A stretch of DNA of 64,000 bases from Saposhnikovia divaricata (Eukaryota > Streptophyta > Magnoliopsida > Apiales > Apiaceae), in NCBI GenBank assembly GCA_036435485.1, contig CM071600.1, positions 55,301,546 to 55,365,545 on the forward strand, given 5' to 3'. Below are positions 11,383 to 22,265 of the stretch, in pieces. The notes under the pieces were generated by a model. That model was not told the origin of the DNA. It did not search any database and worked only from the letters and a program-made list of their open reading frames with translations. Numbering within the stretch: position 1 is the stretch's first letter; the number at the start of each line of letters is the position of its first letter. The position numbers were made by a program, and so were the translations under genes.

Positions 11383-13149
11383 TCATGCTCCATTAGAGTT
11401 AACTGCCCCATCCACATACAAAGTCCACCACGGAGCGCAATTTTCCACAGGTACCTTGGCAACAGGTAGCCGTCCAACAGCTAGCTCACCAGAAGGTAGC
11501 TCACCAGCGGGTAGCTCACCAGCAGGTAGCTCATCAGCAGGTAGCTCACCAGCAGGTATACATTCGTTTCTACCTACCTCGAAGGATAGAGGAAATTCCA
11601 GCAGAAAATCAGCCAACGCTTGCCCTTTTATTGCAGACCTCGGCTTGTATTCAACATCAAACTGTCCTAATTCAATAGCCCACTTCATCAACCTTCCAGA
11701 AGCTTCTGGTTTATGTAACACCTGCCTTAGCGGGAAAGAAGTCTGTACCTCAACCTTATGAGACTGAAAGTAAGGTCGAAGCTTCCTTGAAGCAAGAATC
11801 AATGCATAAGCTAGCTTTTCCATGTTAGTGTATCGGGTTTCTGCATCCAGCAATCTTTTGCTTACATAATACACCAGAAACTGCACCTTCCCTTCCTCTC
11901 GAACCAAAACCGCACTAACAGAATACTCAGAAACTGCTAGGTAGAGTATCAGGACCTCACCATCAACTGGTTTAGAAAGGAGCGGGGGGCTACCCAGCTG
12001 TTCCTTTAGCTTCTCAAAAGCAGCTTCACATTCAGCTGTCCATTCAAAGTTCTTTCCTTTCTTAATTGCTGAAAAGAATTCCTTACACCTGTCTGAAGAT
12101 TTTGAGACGAACCTGTTCAGAGCTGCAACCCTCCCTGTTAATGACTGAACCTCCTTCACGCTCCTAGGTGACCTCATTTCCAACAAAGCTTTAATCTTTG
12201 CAGGGTTAGCTTCAATACCCCGGTGATTAACCATGAACCCGAGAAACTTCCCAGATTCTACCCCGAATACACATTTCTGAGGATTGAGCTTCATTCTATA
12301 TTTCCTCAATATGTCAAACATTTCTGCCAAGTGCGAAACATGATCAGCCGCTTTTTTTGACTTTACCAACATATCGTCAACATATACTTCCATTGTTTTC
12401 CCAATTTGATCCTTGAACATCATGTTTACCAGACGCTGATACGTAGCTCCCACATTGATTAAACCAAAAGGCATCCCAATGTAGCAATACAACCCTCTAT
12501 CTATTATAAAGGAAGTATGTTCTTGGTCTGGGCCATACATAGGAATCTGATTATATCCCGAATATGCATCCATAAAGCTCATCAGGGCATGCCCAGCAGT
12601 CGCATCCACCAGCTGGTCAATACGAGGAAGCGGGAAGCTATCCTTTGGGCACGCTTTATTCAAGTCTGTAAAATCCACACAAGTACGCCATTTTCCATTG
12701 GGCTTTTTGACCAGCACTGGATTTGCCAACCACATGGGGTAAAAAGACTCCCTCACCAAACCAGCTGCCAATAATCTATCCACCTCTTCTCTCAAAGCGG
12801 AAGCTCTTTCACCACCTATAGCCCTTCTTTTCTGCTTTACTGTTTTCGCTTCTGGATCAATATTAAGATGATGACACATTACCTTTGGGTCTATCCCAAT
12901 CATGTCTGGATGATCCCAAGCAAACACGTCCACATTCTTTCTAAGGAAGCTCACTAGAGCTTCCCTCATATTCGGATCCAGCTGTTTTCCAACTTTCAGC
13001 TCCTTACTAGAATCAGTGTCATCTACCATAAAAGATATAGTGTCTCCTGCAGCACCAGCTTTTTCTTTGGATTCGGGCATCCTAGGATCCAAATCAATTT
13101 CCACCAGGTTCCCTTTATCATCCACCTGAGCAGATTCAGGTACCTCTTT
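11383..13149 (-). pseudogene. Tat element 1 pol, reverse transcriptase and RNase H
   Basis: One open frame of about 580 codons between an amber codon at 13150-13152 and a TGA at 11383-11385, both in the pol frame. The reverse transcriptase has FPLPRIDQLVDATAGH, the SFMDAYSGYNQI region with a catalytic Asp, and YVDDML at about 12387-12370. RNase H follows (YYVSKRLLDAETRYTNMEKL). A pentapeptide repeat linker (11482-11558) leads to the start of the second RNase H (LYVDGA), where the TGA falls. The protein is very close to that of Tat element 2 although the LTRs are unrelated. Confidence 0.92.
11482..11558 (-). repeat. 15 bp minisatellite encoding a PAGEL-type linker
   Basis: Five near-identical 15 bp units ('tagctcaccagcagg' type) in frame, coding for repeated Pro-Ala-Gly-Glu-Leu with variants. 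It lies between the RT-linked RNase H and the second RNase H. Tat element 2 has no such repeat there. Confidence 0.9.
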
Positions 13150-14355
13150 CTACAATTGCTCTAAGATTTCCACCTCATCGAAGTCACTGTCATTGACTTC
13201 TTCCAAGACGCCTTCAACAAAATCATCATTACCGTTTCCGTTTTTCTGTTGAGGTGCCTCCAGCATAAGCACCTCCCTTCCAGTACCTTCCCCAAAAAAC
13301 GAAGCTACATCCACGTAAGGGTCTTCATCTGGATGTTGCACAATCATAATTGTATTGCATGATTCTCTCTCACATACCCCTCCTTTCCTTTGAGAGGACT
13401 CTTCAGCCGAAGTATTTGGAAGTCCAAGATAGCGGTAACAGTTGTCAGTTGTTCCGCCATCTACCAACATCAAGTGTTTTGAAGCTTGCTCAGCAGTACG
13501 CAAGGCCTTACCATAACATTCTCGTGAGTCTGACTGACATCCTCGTAGGCATCCAATCCCATTAGGAGTTGGAAATTTCATTGAGAGATGGTAAATAGAA
13601 GTCACCACACGCATCTCCTTCAAGAAAGGCCTGCCCATGATAGCATTATAAGATATTTCTTCGTTCACAACCATAAACTCTGCAACCTAGGTTGCCACAT
13701 AAGGTTCACTCCCCATCCTGATTTGGAGTTTCACACATCCCACAATCTGAACTGGACCTCCAGTAAATCCATATAAATCGTTGTAAGAAGGAAACATTTC
13801 TTTATCCAGGAGATCCATTTTTTAGTAGGTATCGTAAGCTATTATGTTACAAGAGCTTCCATTGTCCACCAAAATTCGATGCACATTCATTCCCCCAATG
13901 GATAACATGACCACCAGAGCATCATTATTTGGGTGATGCACATGCTTTGCATCTTCTTCAGTAAAAGTGATGTCTGCAGCTTCCCCCTTAAACAGCTTTG
14001 GGGGCCTTTCAGCCAGATGGAAGACATTAGTAAGGGGAGCTCCTTTAGCCTCCCGAGCAAAAATTTTCATAGAGTTCCTGCTTGTGCCTCCAATGTATGG
14101 ACCTCCTATTATGGTACGGATACTATTCACCCTTGCTGTACGATCAGGTACCATTTTTTCTGCCTCCTTTCTCTCTTTCTCATCTTTATACTTTTTCGCC
14201 TCTTGCGCCACAAACTCTGTAAGGTATCCCTTCCTAATTAAATCCTCAACATGATCCTTCAAGTGACGACAGTCAGCTGTCTCGTGTCCGTTTTCATCAT
14301 GAAATGCACAGTATTTTCCTAGGTCCCTCCTCCCAGGTGGGCCGATACGGGTCGG
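13150..14355 (-). pseudogene. Tat element 1, zinc knuckle and protease region
   Basis: Same frame as pol, interrupted by stops at about 13820 (TAA), about 13690 (TAG) and 13150 (TAG). It begins after an amber at 14356-14358. It holds a CX2HX4HX4C knuckle (CAFHDENGHETADC, about 14272-14311) and an aspartic protease with LVDNGSSCNI near 13850-13880, plus the downstream NAIMGRPFLKEM segment. Protease would cleave the polyprotein; stops on both sides prevent a full product from this copy. Confidence 0.85.
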
Positions 14356-15944
14356 CTACCTGAACACTCCAGCTTTGTCCCCAACCTCAAACACGTGTTC
14401 AAGAGGTGCCGCCAATGGGGTATACTCTGAATATCTATTATACTTCTTCAAGGGTGGGGGCTTGTATTCCACAGACCTCCTTGAACCAGTTGCATTCACA
14501 GTTAGAGGTGCTGTCCTTTCCTTGCGACCAGCTTCCCTTTCCGTGGAAGCTGAAGCTCCATGATAGGAAGCACGCCTATCCACATTTCTTCTCCTGGGAC
14601 TGTAGGACCTGCTCCTTTTTCTCCCATTCCAACCAGTTGGGTTGTTATCTTTCCTCAATTTAGCCATAGATTCCTCAACTACTTTATGAGCTTCAGCCCG
14701 TGCATAAAAATCAGCCAGCGTGACAGGCTCCTCCTTTTGAAGCTCTTTCCAGAAATCACTCCCAGGCCATATCCCAGCTATCAGAAAATTCTTATAGGTT
14801 TCATCGGTAGCCTTCCTCACTTTGGGCACCTCTGCGTTAAAACGCTTAAAATACTCTCTGAGAGTTTCCTTCTCCCTTTGCTTGATATTTGCCAAAGTGT
14901 TAGCAGGAGGTGCAAATGCCACAGTAGCCCGAAATTGAGTCACAAAAGTTCACTCATTTGTCTCCAGGAGCGAATTGAATTAGATGGCAGCCTCTTGAAC
15001 CACTAATGAGCATTATCCCTTAGCGTAGCTGCCAACAGCCGGCATTTTGTGCGATCCCTGACTTGGTATACCTCCATCTCAGTACTAAAACGGCTGGGAT
15101 AATCCACTGGGTCTGTGGTGCCATCAAACTTCAAATCTCCTACCCCCCTGTACCTAGGTGGAAGGGGTGAATCCCGGACCTTTTTAGTGAAAGGTGAAGC
15201 TACAGCTAGCCCTGATGTCGACCTCTTCTCAGCTTTAATTTTTTCCAGAGCTTTCCTCAAATCAGCCACCTTATAATTTGCATCCTCTCCGTCTGAGAGG
15301 TATTCCTCACTCTCATCTGTGTCTTCATTCGAGTCTCCATTCTGTTTGTGAGCTGAACTGTCTCGGGAGCTGGAACTGCCTTCACTCCCGACAGCTGATT
15401 GGAGCTTGGTGGACCTAGACCTCCTGTCATGAGCCCGCTCTTCCTCTCTAGATTTTTCCTTCCTATAGCTCTTAGAACCCCTCGACTGAGACTTGTCAAG
15501 GTTGTCATTTCCATCCACCTTTTCCTTCGTTCCATCCAACACATGCCGTAAATCTTTACTATTGAGCTTCCTCCCGACTCGATTAAATACGCTCACACTC
15601 CTAGTCGGGGAGTCCACAGGACCTTCCTTCCGATCCACATTTTCTCGATCCGTTTCAACATCAGAGAAATTATTTTTTCGAGCCTCTTGTTCAGGCTCTT
15701 CTTCACTCCCAAAATCCAAATTTCTTGGTGTCACTTCACGACGTCTAAAACGTCTTTCCGAGGACCTATGCTTTCTTTGTCCTTTCTTTTTTCGCGATGA
15801 TTTCCTTTCCAACTGGTCAATCCTACCATCCATAGCTTGAAGATGGTTGAGGATATCCTTAGCAGTTACTTCACCATCAGGATTGGCCTTATGCCTACCA
15901 TCCTCGCCGCTCGGCGTTCGAACAGGTTCAGAATTTTCCGACAT
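14356..15944 (-). pseudogene. Tat element 1 gag
   Basis: The first ATG in frame is at 15944; an upstream TTG-initiated extension would overlap the PBS and is unlikely. The N-terminal 300 residues are charged and Ser/Arg-rich. The capsid-like retrotransposon gag domain straddles a break: an amber at 15003-15005, then a single-base frameshift near 14946, after which the domain continues with ANTLANIKQREKETLREYFK and a basic tail (GWNGRKRSRSYSPRRRN). Gag forms the particle that packages element RNA. It ends at an amber at 14356-14358. Confidence 0.85.
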
Positions 15945-15962
15945 TGATTCAAGAGAGAAACC

Positions 15963-15979
15963 CCCTCCTTCTAGCGCCA
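15963..15979 (-). other. Primer-binding site, Tat element 1
   Basis: The complement is TGGCGCTAGAAGGAGGG, 4 nt inside the 5' LTR. It is the same word as in Tat element 2 (32849-32865). TGG at its start pairs with the CCA end of a tRNA; which tRNA cannot be told here. Confidence 0.8.
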
Positions 15980-15983
15980 AAAA

Positions 15984-16804
15984 TGTTTTGCAAAAAATTC
16001 ACACGACACCCCGAGAAAGCCTCGCCGGAATAACCGGAATTATCCTTGGTTTTCGGATAATTAACAAACCGAACAGCTGTACCAAAATAGGGTAGCTGAA
16101 CCTAATAATGGTATTTTTTGTTTTTGGGCTGAGTTAGCAAGTTCACCGGAAAATAATGGCAAAAATCCGGCCAAGTATGTCCAGGAATGTATTACTTAGG
16201 GTACACGTGCCTTGTGTATTCAGAAAGTAAAAAACCGAACCCCTTGCTAATTGCCTACATATCCTATTTATAGGAATCAAGCCCTAATGTAGTTCTTTTA
16301 GGTTAGGAATCCTTTCCTTGTTCATTAAGCCACGAAATTGATAGAGTTTAATCCTCCCTCCAGTGTTTATCTCAAAGTATTTGTGTAGAAATATGACTTT
16401 TCCTTAAATCAGCTAGCCCCTTAGTAGAGTCCTATTCGAAGTAGAACTCCCAAATCCTACTCATATGAGAACTCCATGTACATATCGACATATATCACAA
16501 ATATCCAATATTTATCATATTAGAAACGTGTATCTCCATAAAATAAACTGTTAAAAGGACTCAATTTACGCCTCCTAAAACCTAGGAGGTAATCCTTATC
16601 CATTCGATCCTGCAGAGGTGGAACCTGTGAGCCCACCTGCACCTACACAGCTTCCCAAAAAAGTGAACCTCCACCTCCAGAGCTTGCCTCTAGAGGTACA
16701 CCACTTTTCTTCCAGCATCCTTGTTCCTACCTTTTAAACACCTTACCATGCCTCCAACATCCATGAGCCCAAAACTAAGCCCATTACAAATTTTGGGCAC
16801 AACA
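15984..16804 (-). repeat. 5' LTR of Tat element 1 (right on plus strand)
   Basis: 821 bp, TGTTTTGCAA...CACAACA, about 98 percent identical to 3826-4647. It abuts the primer-binding site on the inside and the second CCCAG target duplication on the outside. Confidence 0.95.
16265..16272 (-). promoter_or_regulatory. TATA box of the 5' LTR, Tat element 1
   Basis: The complement reads CCTATAAATAGG around this site, the usual position of an LTR promoter. The unrelated LTR of Tat element 2 has the same CCTATAAATAGG core at 32656-32663. Confidence 0.6.
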
Positions 16805-17014
16805 CCCAGGAAGGTAGGAGGCAGTTACAATTGATGTGTGGACCTTTGTACAAGTAATTCTTCTATTAATGCGTAGTTCTTATTTTTTTTTTTCCATCTC
16901 TTCTATTAGTTTTTCGAGTCGTAACTCATTGATTTCCATTTAACAGAGCAAATAATCAATCGTTTGATTTTTTTTTTTAGATCAATTTGATCAGAATTTG
17001 TGATTTTGCTGCAG
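16805..17014. other. Unit A backbone between the Tat element and polygalacturonase
   Basis: Begins with the second CCCAG target duplication. T-rich, no gene recognised. It matches 44730-44935 in unit B, with length changes in the T-runs. Confidence 0.7.
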
Positions 17015-17630
17015 TGATGTATTAATCCAAGGTTTAACCATTATTGCACCAGTTGACTCTCCTAATACAGATGGGATTGATCCAGGTCTACAATGCTATA
17101 TACTGCAATTTTTTCTTCTGTTCAATATTGAAATTCTCTGTATAAATATATCTCTTAATGTTCTTACTTTTTGTACTTTAGATTCGTGTACAAACATAAA
17201 GATTGAAGATTGTTTCATAGTTTCGGGAGATGACTGCATTGCAGTAAAAAGTGGTTGGGATGAATATGGAATCGTGGTTGGAGTGCCAACAAATCATCTC
17301 ATCATTAGACGGTTAACTTGCATATCCCCCGACAGTGCAGTCATTGCTCTTGGCAGTGAGATGTCCGGAGGTATCAAAGACATAAGAGCTGAAGACATAA
17401 CTGCCATCTATTCTGAATCAGGGGTGAGAATCAAATCAGCTCCGAAAAGAGGAGCTTATGTAAAAGATATATATGTGAGACGCATGACAATGAACACAAT
17501 GACGTATGTTTTCCGGATGACTGGTTCTTATGGATCACACCCTGATGAGGGTTATAATCCAAAAGCACTTTCAGAAGTAAGTAACGTAAATTTCAGAGAT
17601 ATTGTTGCTGATAACGTCACAATGTCAGCA
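17015..17630 (+). pseudogene. GH28 polygalacturonase fragment, copy A
   Basis: Exon 17015-17085 encodes IQGLTIIAPVDSPNTDGIDP; intron 17086-17181 (GT...TTTAG, 96 bp); exon 17182-17630 starts with the SCTNIKIEDCFIVSGDDC active-site region, where the DGIDP, GDD and following motifs of glycoside hydrolase 28 are visible, then the RIKSA segment, and stops matching after NVTMSA. Plant GH28 enzymes cut pectin in the cell wall and are around 400-490 residues; this is the middle only, with no signal peptide and no C-terminus. Copy A has an 8 nt insertion at the start of the first exon relative to copy B. Orientation is the same as the kinase fragment upstream. Confidence 0.88.
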
Positions 17631-17884
17631 TTCAAAATTTTAGTGATTTGGATTTAAATTTTATTGATTTAAGTTGAATGTTTGGTCTATCATTTTGATT
17701 TTAGTGGTGTAGAGGTTGATGTTGATTTGATTGCAATTAAACTTTTAGTGATTTCACTCGTGATTCTAGCGATTATGTGTGGTGGTGGCGATGTGGTGGT
17801 GGTATGGCGGTGATGGTGATAGTGGTGTTAGCTTATGTTGTTAGTGTTGATACTGATAATGATCAAATCACATAAAACACATGA

Positions 17885-17929
<45 letters not shown>

Positions 17930-18284
17930 CTTACAAATTGAATGATAATACGAAATATATGTTCTATGATTTTAGTTATGTATTATTTATAATATCTATA
18001 GTTAATTCTTTCTTAAAACTCCATAAGTAACCAATAATAATTGTATAAACATGTATACGTGTAGTCTTATTTTAAAAATTCACCATTTTAACCTAAAATT
18101 TTAAATTTCTTTTAAATACTATGTAATTGGTTATTTTTTGAATTTTATTTTTAAAATCAGCTAATCCATTATTATACTTTGTGTATATAATATATAATTT
18201 GGTTTTTTTTTAAAATAGCTATCTTTCATTAACATAACTACACATCTTAATCTCATATTTAATTGTATTGCATCTATAATCAAA
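17631..18284. other. Low-complexity and (TA)n region, unit A
   Basis: Repeated 'attttagtgattt' type phrases follow the truncated polygalacturonase, then a GGTGGT/GATGGT-rich stretch (17780-17830), then a 41 bp TA tract at 17887-17927 and AT-rich DNA. The empty site of the unit B composite Helitron is between 17992 and 17993. No gene. Confidence 0.8.
17887..17927. repeat. (TA)n microsatellite, unit A allele (41 bp)
   Basis: Pure TA run. The orthologous tract in unit B (45796-45885) is 90 bp. Confidence 0.95.
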
Positions 18285-20640
18285 CTAGTCGATAAAGCCG
18301 CGCTTCGCGGCGGCCTTATAATTTTTTCTAAAAAACTTTAATATATTTATGTTATATTATAATATTAATATTAAATTTTAATAATTAAATAACTTTTTTA
18401 ATGGATCGATTTCTTGTTAAACACGATTCTTTCGATTCAGACGCTCTCTCGTTAAAACCGAAATCTCAAAATTTAACATATATTATAAAGACTTATATAA
18501 TAATTTTTATCCATAAAATCGAACCGTAAAAATAAAAAAAAAAATTATGTCATCAGTATCAAATTCTAATAACTAATATAATCTTTTCTAGTGAGCGTCA
18601 TCCCGTTAAATACGTTTCGAACCGCTCTTATTTGGAATCAAAAGTCTAACTTCATTATATAAAGAGAGTAAATCCCAATTTTTATGTTAACATATCAAAA
18701 AAAAATTAATACGAAATCTTTTTGTTACAGGAATAATATTAAATTTATGGATATATTTTTCTAATGCAAGTATAAATAAGTTGTCTAAAAAAATTAAAAT
18801 AAAGAAATTCTAAGAAAAAATATATATAGTTTCAAAAAATTGTATAAGATGTCTCCACCGTACCCGTATTCTATTTCAAATAAAACGTTATTCCTTATAT
18901 TTTCAAACATTTTTTTTACGGTCTTCTCTAATGAACCGCTTTTTCGTTAAACACGGTTATTACTATTGATCCGCTCTCTCATTAAAATCAAAAACCTAAG
19001 TTTTACATACATCACTTGTATTATACTCCCTCCGTTTCATATTTCTTTTCCTGTTAATCATTATCACGCTTGCCAATGCACACTTTTAATCGTTAATATC
19101 TTCAATTTCATTTTAGTACTAAATATAAAAACTTCACTGTATTAAAGTACTCATAAATACGAATCAAACAAAATCACTCATGACTATATTTTGTCTTATA
19201 AATTATGCATAAATTAGTAGTCAATCGCTTACAATGAACAATGCAAAAAGTCAAAATAAGAAAAGAATTTGGGAACAGAGTGAGTAATGTTTATTCATAA
19301 AAATCAAATCCTAAAAATAAAATAAAATTTATAACACCAATATGATATTTTAATAGCTAATACAATCCTTTATAGAATCGTCTTCCTGTTAAACACGTTT
19401 CGAGCCGCTCTAATTTGGGATCGATATTCCAACTTCATTACATATTATTGATGATACTTATCTTACTGTAACAACTTACTCTTTAAAATCAAAACCTAAA
19501 AAATAGAGTGAATTCCAATTTATACTTATTCTGGACTTTCTAAAAATTATGGTGTTTTAGAACATGAAAACAAATCTTATTTTCTCTTTATATTATAGAT
19601 AGTCTTGTATTTATTTAGGATTTTTACATGACAATGTTCTTTTATTATGTTAATACATCAATTATTTTCTTTTTAAAAAATGATGACTTTTTTATGACAA
19701 TAGTATTGGATTTATGAATAAATTTTCCTAATAAAAGTATAATTAACTTATATAAAAAAGTATAATTTAAGAAGATCATACTTTCTATAAAATATTTAAT
19801 TATATGTCTGCTCTATATATTCAAACACCTATTCTACTTCGGATAGAACTTTTATTTATATATTTTTTCTATAAATTCGAACTCTTATTCTCTGTAAATT
19901 CGAATTTCTATTCAACTTCCAATAGAACTTTTAATCATATGTGTTATAAATACTTATTCTACTTCTAATAGAACTTCTAATCATATGTATTCCCTGTAAA
20001 TTCGAACTCTTCTCTATAAATTCGAACACCTATTCTACTTATAATATGTGAAAAACACCTATTCTACTTTTAAAATAGAAATTTTATTTATATGTTTATT
20101 CTATAAATTCGAACTTTTATTCTCTATAAATTCGAACTCTTATCCTATTTCCAATAGGACTTTTAATCATATGCGTTATAAATATTTATTCTACTTCCAG
20201 TAGAACTTCTAATCATATGTCTCTATAAATTTGAACTTTCCTCCTTTATAAATTTGAACACTTATTCTACTTCTAATATGTTTAATGATATTTTTCTACT
20301 TCTAATAGAACTTTTATTTATATGTTTTTTCTATAAATTCGAACTCCTATTCTCTACAAATTTGAACTCCTATTCTACTTCCAGTAGAACTTTTAATCAT
20401 ATGCATTATAAATACTTATTCTACTTGCAATAGAACTTCTAATCATATATCCTACCTATAAATTTGAACTATTCTCCTCTATAAATTCGAACATCTTTTC
20501 TATCTCTAATATGTTAAATAATATTTTTACATTTATTAATGTTTATAATTCTAAAATTGTAGAAAATTAGAAAAATATATTGATACGATTTTAGAGCGCC
20601 ACCCAAGCTCCCGCATATCCTCCTTTATATATATATATAT
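18285..20640 (-). mobile_element. Non-autonomous Helitron, family 'B', copy 1 (2,356 bp)
   Basis: Unit B reads straight through 'aatcaaa|tttataatg' at 61867/61868, giving the empty site between A and T. The complement of the left end is a Helitron 3' terminus: hairpin GCCGCG-AAG-CGCGGC, spacer, CTAG, then the target A on the plus strand. The right end is an AT tract where the TC start is not visible, perhaps eroded by slippage; the other copy at 62504 shows TC. No Rep/helicase gene. Inside are many repeats of a 'tataaattcgaac...tctacttccaatagaac' phrase (19800-20510) and repeated 'gttaaacacg...gccgctct' phrases (18400-19410). Confidence 0.85.
19026..19284. mobile_element. Stowaway-like MITE (259 bp)
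   Basis: Starts CTCCCTCCGTTTCATA and ends with the inverted version (complement of the right end: CTCACTCTGTTCCCAAAT), flanked by TA on both sides, the Tc1/mariner-type target duplication. The family B Helitron copy at 62504 onward lacks it at the equivalent point (about 63475), confirming insertion. Confidence 0.8.
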
Positions 20641-21552
20641 TTTATAATGTCATGTTCTAACCCAACTACGTTCTTTTTATTTAATTAAAAATCAATACAG
20701 TGTTTGTATCTCATATGTAAATTATTTAATTGATCACAAAATCTTGTTTTAAATTAGATAATGAGTTTATTGAATTTTTTGTAACTCGTCAAAGTTATTT
20801 TGGCCCATACATAAAAAACAGAATTCATTGATACTTATACCAAACATAATAGGTAGATAACTTTATTCCTTTGATTAAAATTTTTAATCCTCGACAAGGT
20901 AGTAATATTAATAAAATAGAACATGTGAGTTATTTTTGCATGTAGTCAATGATTTTCAAACAATTAACATAAATTTCTTCTGTGGTGTAGTAATTGGAGA
21001 TAGGAACAGAATTCATTTGTAACCCAAAGAACATGGCTTCAATCCTCATTACCATCATTTTTTTCATATTTTAATATAGTCGAGGGGTAAATACGTAAAT
21101 TACTAAATAAGCTTGAAAGGCTTTGTTGGCCTGTAATAAATATAATGGATACATCGGATTAAGTCAGGATTATCGGAATTTATAAGCTGAATGTACCATA
21201 TAATCAATGCTACAAAATCTCTATCTCTCTATATAAAAAGGGCAGTTGGATGATAAAACTTGAATAGAATTAAATAATTAAATTGACAAGATAAAATAGC
21301 ATTTCTCAAAACAGGTGTAGCTGGAGTATTATTTAGACAACAATTAAACAGATAATTATTTCGCAATCGATGTATCAGAAATAAAACAGTAACATGTAAA
21401 AATTCAAGTACAAGATATCGTAGAATCATATGTGAGTCTATTACTTCTTGAGATCTGGGGCTGCCTGCTGCAGAAACAAACTATAGAACACCAAGCATCC
21501 GTTGTTTTATTTTATTTTAATTAAAATAAAATCTAAACACACTAATTATTTA
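20641..21552. other. Unit A backbone, gene-free
   Basis: AT-rich DNA equivalent to 61868-62503 up to 21269. It contains a tRNA-like head at 20980-21049 and, after 21270 (empty site of the second family B Helitron), a segment without a partner inside the window. A minus-strand 66-codon frame at 21229-21429 shows no recognisable domain. No gene supported. Confidence 0.7.
20980..21049 (+). repeat. tRNA-derived (SINE-like) head, copy A
   Basis: A box-A-like GGTGTAGTAATTGG and a box-B-like GCTTCAATCC about 40 bp apart resemble the internal promoter of tRNA genes and SINEs. No cloverleaf can be drawn. Box motifs are better kept in copy B (62211-62282). Confidence 0.4.
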
Positions 21553-22265
21553 GGGGTTAAATAGCTATTTGGTCACTGTACTATGCAAAAATTTTCAGTT
21601 GAATCACCAATCCAAAAAAATATTCAGTCAAACACTTGTACAAGCAAAACATTTCAATTGGGTCACTACCGTTAACTTGCCATTAACTTCCGTTAAAAAA
21701 TATTTCAATTGGGTCACCGGAATGAAGTTTAACTGCTAATCTATCACCAAACATTATATCAATTTTCAATTAGGTCATACCCATTCGGAATTTTTTTCCT
21801 GATTTTTTAAAGTGAATTTTACAGAAATTTTTTTAAAGAAATTTTCAGAATTTTCAATCCAAAGTGAATTTTTCAAGATTTTTTTAGAATTTTTTTTGAG
21901 AAATTTTAAGAATTTTTTAAAGAAATTTTCAGATTTTTTTTGGAATTTTTCAGAATATTTCCGATTTTTTTCAGAATTTTTTCCAAAAATTTTAAGAATT
22001 TTTTTTTGGAATTTTTTCAAAGAAATTTTTAGAGATTTTTTTCAGAATTTTTTTAACGCCCTATTACCTAATTGAAAGTTCATAAATAGTTTAACGCCCC
22101 GCCGTTAAAGTCAAACTTATTTTAACGGCAATGAAAATTTTTTATAGTATAGTTTTACGATTGAAAGAAATTGATGATTCCATTATGCGATTGAATTTTT
22201 TTTTTAGAATCATAACCCAATTGAAAGTTTTCGTATAGTACAGTGATCAAATAGCTATTTAATCC
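21553..22265. mobile_element. Mutator-type MITE with ~50 bp terminal inverted repeats (713 bp)
   Basis: Left end GGGGTTAAATAGCTATTTGG and the complement of the right end GGATTAAATAGCTATTTGAT continue as inverted repeats for about 50 bp. A 9 bp target duplication AATTATTTA flanks it (21544-21552 and 22266-22274), as expected for MULEs. The interior (21780-22060) is a run of GAATTTTT-like phrases, very T-rich on the plus strand, open in both directions by composition only. No transposase. It sits about 470 bp upstream of the kinase-like gene. Confidence 0.9.

Larger units (their letters stand above)
3826..16804 (-). mobile_element. Ty3/gypsy Tat-lineage LTR retrotransposon 1 (12,979 bp)
   Basis: LTRs at 3826-4647 and 15984-16804 start TG and end CA and differ at roughly 16 positions (about 2 percent by eye). 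Target duplication CCCAG lies on both sides, and unit B has the empty site. Order in element sense (minus strand): 5' LTR, PBS, gag, protease, reverse transcriptase, RNase H, second RNase H, integrase, noncoding spacer, antisense gene, PPT, 3' LTR. Two RNase H domains and an antisense gene between pol and the 3' LTR are hallmarks of the Tat lineage. The frame is broken at many points, so this copy is not autonomous. Confidence 0.95.

Noticed and set aside
17274..17657. Intact small polygalacturonase gene starting at 17274
   Set aside because: The start is internal to an exon; the preceding exon, intron and missing ends show it is a fragment.
21775..22075. Overlapping Lys/Phe-rich ORFs on both strands
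   Set aside because: Caused by the GAATTTTT-like low-complexity interior of a MITE; both strands open by composition.
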